Translations under genes and position numbers: made by a program | Part shown: positions 43,858 through 55,930 of the stretch, one piece after another | How positions within the stretch are numbered: position 1 is the first letter of the stretch | Layout of the letters: each line of letters opens with the position of its first letter | From: Ashinkailepas kermadecensis | Lineage: Eukaryota > Arthropoda > Thecostraca > Neolepadidae | Reading direction: 5' to 3' | Assembly (NCBI GenBank): GCA_034440615.1 | Contig: JAOTOM010002909.1 | Coordinates: forward strand, 59,615-123,614 | Length of the DNA stretch: 64,000 nt | The notes under the pieces: model-generated | Seen by the model: only the letters and a program-made list of their open reading frames with translations | The model's database searches: none | What the model was told of the DNA's origin: nothing

Positions 43858-46800
43858 CAATGCTAAATTTCCGAATTTGAGGGGGCACCGTGGCCCGGTC
43901 CCCTCCCCCGTTCCACGGGCAATGGGTGGATACTTTTGACATCAATCATGAAAACCTTTTACGATGCAATGCGTCCTGAATTGTTTCTGTTTTGGAAGGG
44001 ATGAAGTAGCAAGGAATTTCTTAATAGCAAAGTGAATGACATAGCAATTTGAGATACTCTGAACTTCGTCACGGTGAGATGGCTTAAGTTAGAATTGATT
44101 TTACGTTAACAAATGTGTATTTCAGTTGACTAATTTATCCAGATGTTCTTCAGTTAATTACACAATATGACACATATTTTTATCTTAACTTTAGGATCGG
44201 TTTCTTAACTGCACGATGGGGGTATTGACTGCAGGATCAGTCTCGGATGTGACGTGACTTCAGACATACTTTTCACCAACGCCTTCGTTACATACGCCGC
44301 AAACCTTTCCTGCCATTTCCCGCCAAGCTGCCGATATCTGGGCAGCTTGGCGGGAAGGCTGGGGCAGCGTCGATCGGCGACACACATATGCATCAAGGAT
44401 GGCGGATACATGAGCCGGCAAATCGTCAGACGGCGTGTGACTGCGGCGGGACTGCTGTGCCGAGCATCCATCGGCACTGCAACGGACGGGCTCAGCCGAT
44501 GGTCAGCTTTTCGCAAAACCATCATCCATTCTTTACAACTTCTTGGTGATATGACGTATAAATTTGGGTAGATTCCTATTGAGGAAAAATAGAGGGTAAT
44601 AAAGCAAATAGAATACGTGCGTAAATAAAGGGTCATTGGTGATCGAATGGCAATCAGTTTAAAATACATCCAGGAGAATGTATATTGAAGAAGAGGCTTT
44701 GCATCTGAACGAAAGAAATAATGATGTTTCCTCCCTAAGCTGCAGCAGGAGCATGGCGCAGCATAGGTCGCACGGCCTCCTGGGGCCACGTCATCGGCTG
44801 GCTACTCACCAAATTTAAGTTGGTTAATTGTGGCTTGGTGGGGTGGGCATACCTTTTTAACAAACATTATCAGTTCTTTCACTAGAATGAACGAATCTAA
44901 TAACGAAAAAAACTGAAAAAAGCTTAATTATCAGAGGTAAAGAACAAACTAAACTGGTCTATTTAGTAGTCATCATTGAACATGTTCTTTAACACTTTTT
45001 AAGCAATGCCTTGGAGGAGATATATCTGCAATTGCGTGCATACGGAAAGCTATAATATCATAGCCATAATACAGGTCCTCGGCAAAAATAGAGAATTCTT
45101 TATATTTCGTAATCCTGTAGCTACGTATTACAGTTTCTGTGTTTAAATATCAGCTTGTCGAAAATATTGTACGTTTCTAGAGTAACTATTTGCTTTGTAG
45201 AATGCAACTGTATGCGTGAGTGGAGGGGGTAGACGTGCACATTATGGAAATATCATCGATATCATAACAAGATGAGGAATTACCGGCACAAAACAGTGCC
45301 GATATTACACAGTGTTATTGACTGCCTATTTGGGACACATGAATATCGCAAACAACTATTGGGTACCGAGTCGGTGGAGAAAACAGCACAGTTCAAGCAT
45401 ATATTCAAGGTTTTGCAAGTCTGATTTTGAGTCCTTGAGGCCAAATTTGCAACAACAAAAGATATACGACTTTTTAGATTATAGAAATGCCCCTTGGTGT
45501 ATTTTGTGCAAAAAATATATGCAGCATATTTTAACACCGCGAACTTAATCAGTCAGAATTCGCACGGCCAATGTGTCTACCATTGTGTACACAATTCACC
45601 GCACGCCATTGTGTATTGAGTTCGATACTCAAATATATTGCTTGCAGATCATTGTAGTGTATCCGAGCACCTATTACGACTATTTACAATAGTTCCACTT
45701 CTGATGATTTCGTTTTTGCTGCCCGAGTTGATTTTCCACTTCACATGCAAGTATTAAATCGTGAATCACGGAAGTAGATACATTTATCAGCCAAATAAAT
45801 ACGGTATCATCTTAGTTTTATGAGAGTTAACAATAGCTTTCATTACATCTCCATAATGCAAATATAATGCGATACTCCCAACTCCAGTAATTACTCGATA
45901 CCGGCTTCGGGTTTCCTTCACCTTTTCCCCGATCCTCTCATGCCGTTTTACTCGTGCTGCCGTGAGCGGGTTACAAGGCTGGCGCTGCCCTCTGGACTCC
46001 ACAGCCTGCACACTCAGCAGGCCCTCACCATGTCGCAACATGACTGGTCGTGCGCATCACTATGCCAGGTCAACGACATTGTCACACTCCTGCCAACCAG
46101 CGCACACATGGCACGTCGCTGTTTACCGCTGCGTCGGCCAGAGGCGATGCTTCCTGGAAATGCACAACTCTCGGAACTCTCCACACCTACTGGGGAAGAC
46201 ACCCTGCGACCCTGACAATTTGCCCATCTGCTCTATGTAGCCCCACCGTTTCGCCAGCTGTCTTCGCTGCCTTTTACGATCCATGCGGAATTAACTGTAT
46301 CTCGGGGCTGGAAGCCCTGTGAATGCCTAAGCTGCCGAGGGTCGACTTGATGTCTGTCGGCGCCACAGCACAGCACGTGAGGTTGGGTGGGTCGCGAGTG
46401 CTTACGGAAAACGTACGACCATAAGGGCATGCAACCATTTCCTCTAAGTTCCGAAATATCTAGGCCGATAGCGCTCACTTGGATACTCAGCACAAAAGTC
46501 CACTTACAATTGGAATCTCAGCAAATGTGCATAACTATAAATACTGGAATGACGCTTGAAGGGCAACACTAATGTGCGGCTCGAACCCATTAGCCACCTC
46601 ACCTTCTCGTGTATATTTTCAGACAAAAGGACAAAATTGTACTTCCAAATGTAATATACACTGTCAGTCTCGTGCTTCGGCCCAGGCACCCATATTCTGG
46701 CCGTCACGGCGCTGCCCATATCCCGGACGTTACGACGTTGCTCCGTCACGCCATGAGGCGATGCTTCCTTTCGCTCATATACCCAGCCAGATGGTGTAGG

Positions 46801-47989
46801 AACAAGAACTCGTGGAACATAATCAATCACGAACAGGGCCAAGGACGGGGACCAAGGGCCGTGGGAGACGATTCGTTGAAACCTTTGGAGACATGTGACA
46901 ACAAATATGGACGCTATATGAAAGTAACTGTCTCAAATATGTGTCGCCCCTCCGATTACTCGCAACTGCCACGCCCCAAGTCACTGTTTTTGGTTTTTCG
47001 GCTTGCATGTACCTGCTGGATATCACTCAAATGTGATAGACAACGGGGCCCCTGAAAAGCGATGACGAGCGTTCAAGCAGGCTTTCAAGATTCGATAGCA
47101 GACTTGATTTAAGAGTGTGCAGGAGGTGAAAGTCAAGCAGATGCCTGTGAAAAAGTAGACTTTAAGGTTTTTGGTACGATGTAGCGAACTTCATCTGTTT
47201 TGCAAACATTACTACTTTACTAAGGTGAGAAGCATGAGTATCGGTTTGTATACGTTTTAGGGATCCTCGCCCCCCCCCCTCAATATTGGCTTGTCCTCCC
47301 AACAACTTCAACATTTAACATGGAACCGTATGGAGTAGGCACACAACCCACGTGGGCCCGCTCATTGCCTCCACATATTACCCCCAAATAATTTTCAGAA
47401 ATCATCCTCCTGGTGAGAAGCATGCACTAGTTGAAGCTGGAATTAAAACCTAGATTATTTATGCGTGAAAATGAATGTGCTTTTTTGCTGGTTAATCTAA
47501 ATTGGAAAATGATTTTCTAGACATAATTTGGTGAATATCAGTGTAATAAAACACACCTGCTTGCTCCTGCAACGTCCCAAATGACATCTGCTGGTATGAA
47601 TACCATTGAGCTGAACCATTCAGACTAAAGATGATCCATAGACGAACTACATCGCTGCAACTTTTTGGCTTAGCAAGTATTTCAGCATGAGGCTACGTGG
47701 TCATACCATTCGAGCCCACATAAAGGCCAAATGGTCAAGCCGAATAATTACGAGCAAGGATGAACTACGCGTGACAAGTCCATATGCATGCTCGTGTGAG
47801 TGAACCCATCCCACCGTCACTTTGTGTGTGCAATGTTATGGCTGCTTGAAGTCATGTTTCCTTCGTTCATAATATAATATATTCCTTCAATCTTGATCTT
47901 CACTTGCTTTCATCCCAATATTTCGAAAATTTCATCCCAAGTGCTGGCAATCATTGTTCAAAGAATGTGCTCTGTGACTTGATCCACAA
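43858..47989. other. mostly unique sequence, no gene supported
   Basis: Holds the palindrome at 44317-44356. A GC-richer stretch at 45.94-46.33 kb is open in three plus-strand frames; one ends with CFLEMHNSRNSPHLLGKTPC, cysteine-rich and not recognised. AATAATTTTCAGAAA appears both here (47388) and at 42840, suggesting an unrecognised dispersed repeat. Confidence 0.4.
44317..44356. promoter_or_regulatory. perfect 16-bp inverted repeat with two E2F-like sites
   Basis: TTCCCGCCAAGCTGCC, an 8-base spacer GATATCTG, then the exact reverse complement GGCAGCTTGGCGGGAA. Each arm contains an E2F-type TTTCCCGCC or GGCGGGAA. It could be a regulatory palindrome or the centre of a foldback element. Confidence 0.5.
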
Positions 47990-50900
47990 TTTCACTGCTG
48001 ACAATGGCATGAGACTGCAGTACACGACTCCACCGACACTAATGACATGAGACTGCAGTACACGACTCCACCGACACTAATGACATGAGACTGCAGTACA
48101 CGACTCCACCGACACTAATGAAATGAGACTGCAGTACACGACTCCACCGACGCTAATGACATGAGACTGCAGTACACGACTCCACAGACACTAATGGAAT
48201 GGGACTGCAGTACACGACTCCGCCGACACTAATTACATGAGACTGCAGTACACGACTCCACCGACACTAATGGCAGACTGCAGTACACGACTCCACCGAC
48301 ACTAATGGCATGAGACTGCAGTACACGACTCCACCGACACTAATGACATGAGACTGCAGTACACGACTCCACCGACACTAATGGCATGATACTGCAGCAC
48401 ACGACTCCACCGGCATTAATGGTATGATACTGCAGTACACGACCACACCGACACCAATGGCAGGCTGCAGTACACGACTCCACCGATACTAATGGCATGA
48501 TACTGCAGTACACGACTCCACCGACACTAATGACATGAGACTGCAGTACACGACTCCGCCGACACCTTCGACACGAGACTGCAGTACACAACTCCACCGA
48601 CACCAATGACATGAGACTACAGTACACGACTCCACCGACACTAATGACATGAGAATACACTACACGACTCTACATATACCTACGACATGAGACTGCAGTA
48701 CATGACTCCACCGACACTAATGACATGAGACTGGAATACATGACTTCACCGAGACTAATGACATGAGACTGCGGTACACGACTCCACCGACACATACGAC
48801 ATCAGACTGCAGTACACGACTCAACCGAGACTAATGACATGAGACTGCAGTACACGACTCCACAGACACTAATGACAGGAGACTGCAGTACACGACTGCA
48901 CCGACACTAATGACATGAGACTGCAGTACACGACTCCACTGACACTAATGGCATGATACTGCAGCACACGACTCCACCGGCACTAATGGTATGAGACTGC
49001 AGTACACGACCGCACCGACACCAATGTCAGACTGCAGTACACGACTCCACCGACACTAATGGCATGATACTGCAGTACACGACTCCACCGACACTAATTG
49101 CATGAGACTGCAGTACACGACTCCACCGACATTAATGACATGATACTGCAGTACACGACTCCACCGATACTAATTGCATGAGACTGCAGTACACGACTCC
49201 AGCGACATTAATGACATGAGACTGCAGTACACCACTGCACCGACACTAATGGCATGAGACTGCAGTACACGACTCCACCGACACTAATGGCATGAGACTG
49301 CAGTACACGACTCCACCGACACTAATGACATGAGACTGCAGTACACGACTCCACCGACACTAATGACATGATACTGCAGTACACGACTCCACCGACACTA
49401 ATGGCATGATACTGCAGTACACGACTCCGCCGACATTAATGACATGAGACTGCAGTACACGACTGCACCGACACTAATGACATGAGACTGCAGTACACGA
49501 CTCCACCGACACTAATGACATGAGACGGCAGTACACGACTCCATCGACACTAATGACATGAGACTGCAGTACACAACTGCACCGACACTAATTGCATGAG
49601 ACTGCAGTACACGACTCCACCGACATTAATGACATGAGACTGCAGTACACGACTGCACCGACACTAATGGCATGATACTGCAGTACACGACTCCACCGAC
49701 ACTAATGGCATGAGACTGCAGTACACGACTCCACCGACACTAATGACATGAGACTGCAGTACACGACTCCACCGACACTAATGACATGAGACTGCAGTAC
49801 ACGACTCCGCCGACACCTTCGACATGAGACTGCAGTACACAACTCCACCGACACCAATGACATGAGACTGCAGTACACGACTCCACCGACACTAATGACA
49901 TGATAATACACTACACGACTCTACAGACACCAATGACATGAGACTGCAGTACACGACTCCACCGACACTAATGACATGAGACTGCAATACACGACTCCAC
50001 CGATACTAATGACATGAGACTGCGGTACACGACTCCACCGACACATACGACATGAGACTGCAGTACACGACTCAACCGAGACTAATGACATGAGACTGCA
50101 GTACACGACTCCACAGACACTAATGACATGAGACTGCAGTACACGACTGCACCGACACTAATGACATGAGACTGCAGTACACGACTCCACCGACACTAAT
50201 GGCATGATACTGCAGCACACAACTCCACCGGCATTAATGGTATGAGACTGCAGTACACGACCGCACCGACACCAATGGCAGACTGCAGTACACGACTCCA
50301 CCGACACTAATGGCATGATACTGTAGTACACGACTCCACCGGCACTAATGACATGAGAATGCAGTACACGACTCCACCGACACTAATGGCATGATACTGC
50401 AGTACACGACTCCACCGGAACTAATGGCATGATACTGCAGTACACGACTCCATCGGTACTAATGGCATGATACTGCAGTACACGACTCCACCGACACTAA
50501 TGACATGAGACTGCAGTACACGACTCCACCGACACTTATGGCATGAGACTGCAGTACACGACTCCACCGGTACTAATGGCATAATACTGCAGTACACGAC
50601 TCCACCGGCACTAATGGCATGATACTGTAGTACACGACTCCACCGGCACTAATGACATGAGAATGCAGTACACGACTCCACCGACACTAATGGCATGATA
50701 CTGCAGTACACGACTCCACCGGCACTAATGGCATGCTACTGCAGTACACGACTCCACCGACACTAATGGCATGAGACTGCAGTACACGACTCCAACGACA
50801 CTAATTACATGAGACTGCAGTACACGACTCCACCGGCACTAATGGCATGAGACTGCAGTACACGGCTCCACCGACACTAATGACATGAGACTGCAGTACA

Positions 50901-51070
50901 GGACTCCACCGACACTAATGGCAGACTGCAGTACACGACTCCACCGACACTAATGGAATGATACTACAGTACACGACTCCACCGACATCTACGACATGAA
51001 ACTGCAGTACACGACTCCACCGGCACTAATGGCATGGGACTGCAGTACACGACTGCACCGACACTAATTA
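47990..51070. repeat. 38-bp minisatellite, about 80 copies, with 1.25-kb higher-order duplication
   Basis: The unit is CTAATGACATGAGACTGCAG then TACACGACTCCACCGACA. Nearly every unit has a PstI site (CTGCAG). Rare variants appear in the same order twice, for example GACACCTTCGACA at 48561 and 49812, followed by the same AATACACTACACGACTCTAC variant. A block of about 33 units was therefore duplicated. Confidence 0.98.
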
Positions 51071-51700
51071 ACCACGTGGCTGGCAATAGGAGAGTCCGCT
51101 GGAGAGGCCTTCTTGGCTAGCAACTACTTCTTGACGGGAAATCACGCTCCTCAGGCAGCGCTGCTGCCGCTGCTGCCGCTGCTGGCACCGCAATCCTTGG
51201 CGGTCGCGGCGGCTGTCGGCTGGGAATGTTCGGCCAACACGACGGCGCAGGCTGTACACTGAACGCTACCAAAGTTTGCGTTCTTTAGCCTATGTGCTGA
51301 AAACAACCTTGCTGAGCGCTTTCATGCTTGATATGTACAACGTTGCAATTTTTGTGAATGCCTCTGTTTTGTAGGCGTGCTGTTTTTGGTTCGTGCAGTT
51401 ACAGGGGACACACATTGTATGCCATCGGTGTACAACGTGCACATTCACTGGTGGCATAGCCACTACACAGTGTGTATGGCTGGGCAAGCCAAGAACTCGC
51501 GGCGCTGACGTCACTGTGACACTCTGCCCGGCCGTACGCAGGCCTGCCATTCAGGGCAGCGCCCCGGGCGTCCGGCCACCACCCACCAGACTGAGCAAAC
51601 AAAAGGCCGCCCCCGGTGACGTCACCGGGCCGGCCCAGAATACCACCGGCCGACGGCGCCGACCGACCTGAGTCTGAAGTCAGGTGTGAACGCAGTCCGA
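51071..51700. promoter_or_regulatory. GC-rich island between two arrays with CRE palindromes
   Basis: Unique CpG-rich sequence. It contains TGACGTCA at 51506-51513 and an 18-bp perfect palindrome CCCGGTGACGTCACCGGG (51612-51629) with a second CRE at its centre. A GCTGCCGCTGCTG run lies at 51158-51185. It could be a promoter or first exon. Frames such as LLPLLPLLAPQSLAVAAAVG (plus) exist but are unproven. Confidence 0.35.
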
Positions 51701-51739
51701 TCACCGTCCGCGGCCAGCAAAGCCACCGACGACTGTCGC

Positions 51740-54700
51740 GGGACAGGCAGGATCGACTGTCACGGTACCGGTAGGACTGACCACTGCCACGGGACGAGCA
51801 GGACCGACTGTGCCGGGACGGACAGGACCGACTGTCCCGGTACTGTCAGGACCGACTGTGCCGGGACTGTCAGAGCCGACTGTGCCGAGACTGTCAGGAC
51901 CGACTGTCCCGGGACTCTCAGGGCCGACTGTGCCGGGACTGTCAGGGCCGACTGTCCAGGGACTGTCAGGACCGACTGTCCAGGGACTGTCAGGACCGAC
52001 TGTCCCGTGACTCTCAGGGCCGACTGTGCCGGGACTGTCAGGGCCGACTGTCCAGGGACTATCAGGGCCCACTGTCCAGGGACTGTCAGGACCGACTGTC
52101 CAGGGACTGTCAGGGCCGACTGTCCAGGGACTGTCAGGGCCGACTGTCCAGGGACTATCAGGACCGACTGTGCCGGGACTGTCAGGACCGACTGTCCAGG
52201 GACTGTCAGGACCGACTGTGCCGAGACTGTCAGGACCGACTGTCCAGGGACTGTCAGGACCGACTGTCCCGGGACTCTCAGGGCCGACTGTGCCGGGACT
52301 GTCCGGGCCGACTGTCCAGGGACTGTCAGGGCCGACTGTCCAGGGACTGTCAGGACCGACTGTCCCGGGACTGTCAGGACCGACTGTGCCGGGACTGTCA
52401 GGGCCGACTGTCCAGGGACTGTCAGGGCCCACTGTCCAGGGACTGTCAGGACCGACTGTCCCGGGACTGTCAGAGCCGACTGTCCCGACTGTGCCGGGAC
52501 TGTCAGGGCCGACTGTCCAGGGACTGTCAGGACCGACTGTCCCGGGACTCTCAGGGCCGACTGTGCCGGGACTGTCAGGGCCGACTGTCCAGGGACTGTC
52601 AGGACCGACTGTCCAGGGACTGTCAGGACCGACTGTGCCGGGACTGTCAGGACCGACTGTCCAGGGACTGTCAGGACCGACTGTCCAGGGACTGTCAGGA
52701 CCGACTGTCCAGGGACTGTCAGGGCCGACTGTCCAGGGACTGTCAGGGCCGACTGTCCAGGGACTGTCAGGGCCGACCGTCCAGGGACTGTCAGAACCGA
52801 CTGTGCCGGGACTGTCAGGACCGACTGTCCAGGGACTGTCAGGACCGACTGTCCAGGGACTGTCAGGACCGACTGTCCAGGGACTGTCAGAACCGACTGT
52901 GCCGGGACTGTCAGGACCGACTGTCCAGGGACTGTCAGGACCGACTGTCCAGGGACTGTCAGGACCGACTGTCCCGGGACTTTCAGGGCCGACTGTGCCG
53001 GGACTGTCAGGGCCGACTGTCCAGGGACTGTCAGGGCCCACTGTCCAGGGACTGTCAGGACCGACTGTCCAGGGACTGTCAGGACCGACTGTGCCGGGAC
53101 TGTCAGGGCCGACTGTGCCGGGACTGTCAGGACCGACTGTGCCGGGACTGTCAGGACCGACTGTGCCGGGACTGTCAGGACCGACTGTCCAGGGACTGTC
53201 AGGGCCGACTGTCCAGGGACTGTCAGGGCCGACTGTCCAGGGAATGTCAGGGCCGACTGTCCCGTAACGGACGGAACCGACTGCCCCGGGACCGGTAGGA
53301 CTGACCATGGCGACGGACGGGCAGGACCAACTGTCCCGGGACGGCTAGGACCGACTACTCTCCCAGGACGGGGAGGACCGACCACTGTCCCGAGACGGAC
53401 AGGACCGACTGTCCCGGGACTGTCAGGACCGACTGTCCCGGGACGGACAGGACCGACCGTCCCGGGACTGTCAGGGCCGACTGTCCCGGGATGGACAGAA
53501 CCGACTGTCCCGGAACGGACAGGACCGACTGTCCCGGGACGGACAGGACCGACTGTCCCGGGACTGTCAGGGCCGACTGTCCCGGGATGGACAGAACCGA
53601 CTGTCCCGGGACTGTCAGGGCCGACTGTCCCGGGACGGACAGGACCGACTGTCCCGGGACGGACAGGGCCGACTGTCCCGGGACGGACAGAACCGACTGT
53701 CCCGGGACTGTCAGGGCCGACTGTCCCGGGACGGACAGGACCGACTGTCCCGGGACGGACAGGACCGACTGTCCCGGGACTGTCAGGGCCGACTGTCCCA
53801 GGACGGACAGGACCGACTGTCCCGGGACGGACAGGACCGACTGTCCCGGGACGGCTGGGACCGACTACTGTCCCAGGACGGGGAGGACCGACCACTGTCC
53901 CGAGACGGACAGGACCGACTGTCCCGGGACGGACAGGACCGACTGTCCCGGGACGGACAGGACCGACTGTCCCGGGACGGGTAGGACCGACTGTCCCGGG
54001 ACGGACAGGACCGACTGTCCCGGGACGGCTGGGACCGACTACTGTCCCAGGACGGGGAGGACCGACCACTGTCCCGAGACGGACAGGACCGACTGTCCCG
54101 GGACAGTCAGGGCCGACTGTCCCAGGACGGACAGGACCGACTGTCCCGGGACGGGTAGGACTGACCATGGCGACGGACGGGCAGGACCAACTGTCCCGGG
54201 ACGGCTAGGACCGACTACTGTCCCAGGACGGGGAGGACCGACCACTGTCCCGAGACGGACAGGACCGACTGTCCCGGGACTGTCAGGGCCGACTGTCCCA
54301 GGACGGACAGGACCGACTGTCCCGGGACGGACAGGACCGACTGTCCCGGAACGGGTAGACCGACTGTCCCGGGACGGGTAGGACCGACTGTCCCGGGACG
54401 GGTAGGACGGACCACTGTCCCGGGACGGGTAGGACCGACTGTCCCGGGACGGGTAGGACCGACCACTGTCACGGGACGGGTAGGACCGACCACTGTCCCG
54501 GGACGGACAGGACCGACTGTCCCGGGACGGGTAGGACCGACTGTCCCGGGACGGGTAGGACCGACCACTGTCCCGGGACGGGTAGGACCGACTGTCCCGG
54601 GACGGGTAGGGCCGACCACTGTCACGGGACGGGTAGGACCGACCACTGTCACGGGACGGGTAGGACCGACCACTGTCACGGGACGGACAGGTCTGACCAC

Positions 54701-54750
54701 TGTCCCGGAGCGAGTGGGACTGACCATTGCCACGGGGCGAGCAGGGCCGA
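51740..54750. repeat. 24-bp GC-rich minisatellite, about 125 copies, two sub-families
   Basis: Left half (51.84-53.27 kb): GGACTGTCAGGACCGACTGT CCAG. Right half (53.28-54.75 kb): GGGACGGACAGGACCGACTG TCCC. Longer blocks recur in the right half (GACTGACCATGGCGACGGAC at about 53.30 and 54.16 kb). The eight-codon period keeps frames open on both strands: a plus frame of 840 codons (51686-54208), minus frames of 802 and 535 codons and others. Simultaneous openness in many frames argues against a protein. Confidence 0.98.
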
Positions 54751-55408
54751 CTGTCCCGGGACGGACCGCGCCAAGCACACGGGATTCTCTCCGAGGATGA
54801 CATGGTGTCCATGCGAAACAGATCGACAGTCGGGCCGGCCATCCCACCGCATATAGCACGCTGCACCGCTACCTCGCTGCTCACTTCGCACCACCCTGCT
54901 CCCTTCACGATAGGTAGAGAAACATACTCACGGACACAAATTGTATGCCCCACTTCACTTGATATCTAATTAATCGCTCCCTGGCACGAGGTCATCATTG
55001 AAACATTCACAAGCCGCAGCGATACGGCACTGCAATGCGGAAAGTTTGGTCAATGTGGCGCATCGTAGCTCTGTGTCTGCCCTGGCCGTTGTTCTGAACT
55101 TCACAACTGCCAAATTACCATTCAAGGAAGGCGCTCCAATATAGTTGAGGGTTCAGCTGGAAGGTAAAGATGCACGCTTACAAAGATAATGAAACAAACT
55201 TAGGAACAGCTCAGCAACTCCTTTCAAATAGCCTCCGGTCGACTTTTTTTGTATCGGAAAAAGTCGGAAACGTTTTTGTCAATACGCGGCAAATTACTAA
55301 CATGTGGTAAAAATATCGCACCAATTACACATCAATGATGTCCACTTTGCCTTCACCTTCTCCTGAACGATAACGCGGGAACGTCAAGTGGGAAATTTTC
55401 ATAATACG
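54751..55408. other. unique sequence, no gene seen
   Basis: No repeat or exon was recognised. Confidence 0.45.
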
Positions 55409-55466
55409 ATTATTTTCATACGACAGCTCATGGTTCACTAACCATGAACTGTCGTATGAAAATAAT
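55409..55466 (-). repeat. 58-nt near-perfect hairpin (27-bp stem, 4-nt loop)
   Basis: The left arm starts ATTATTTTCATACGACAG and ends CTCATGGTT; the right arm is its reverse complement except for one position. The loop is CACT. On the minus strand the single difference becomes a G-U pair, so a minus transcript would be fully paired. Too short a loop for a canonical pre-miRNA; it may be a replication-derived palindrome. Confidence 0.9.
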
Positions 55467-55794
55467 GCTTCCTTTTAATGGTTAACGTTAATAGCATTGC
55501 TACTAAAAATGGAAGCCCTGGTCCCGTCACCTATACCCTGTTCGTACGCCCATGACAATAAGGGAAAGATGAGGGGAACAACAGCGCAGCCACAAGGTGG
55601 GACGCAAATCTGGAAATTGGTCCCCCACGAAGCCGATTATTCTCTGATTTTCCCACTGCTATCAGCCTGACACCATGGCATACTCCTTCCCTAGCTCGGC
55701 AATCGACATGGACTGCGATCCTGGACGAACGCCACTGACAGGGGAGGGGGGGGCGTTCAACGCCTCCTATCTATCTATATCAGCAACAAATTTA
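55467..55794. other. unique sequence, no gene seen
   Basis: Nothing recognised. Confidence 0.4.
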
Positions 55795-55930
55795 GCGATC
55801 GGGCTGATTCACATGGCGATCGGGCTGATTCACATGGCGATCGAGCTAATTCACATGGCGATCGGGCTGATTCCCATAGCCATCGGGCTGATTCACATGA
55901 CGATCGGGCTGATTCACATGGCGATCGACA
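55795..55930. repeat. 21-bp tandem repeat, 6 copies
   Basis: Unit GCGATCGGGCTGATTCACAT G, with minor variants. Confidence 0.97.

Noticed and set aside
45940..46240. cysteine-rich exon on the plus strand
   Set aside because: Three overlapping frames are open, no domain was recognised and no clear splice sites were found.
51686..54208. 840-codon plus-strand open frame as a repeat-protein gene
   Set aside because: It is a 24-bp tandem array open in several frames on both strands; no unique domain, no splice context and no frame preference could be seen.
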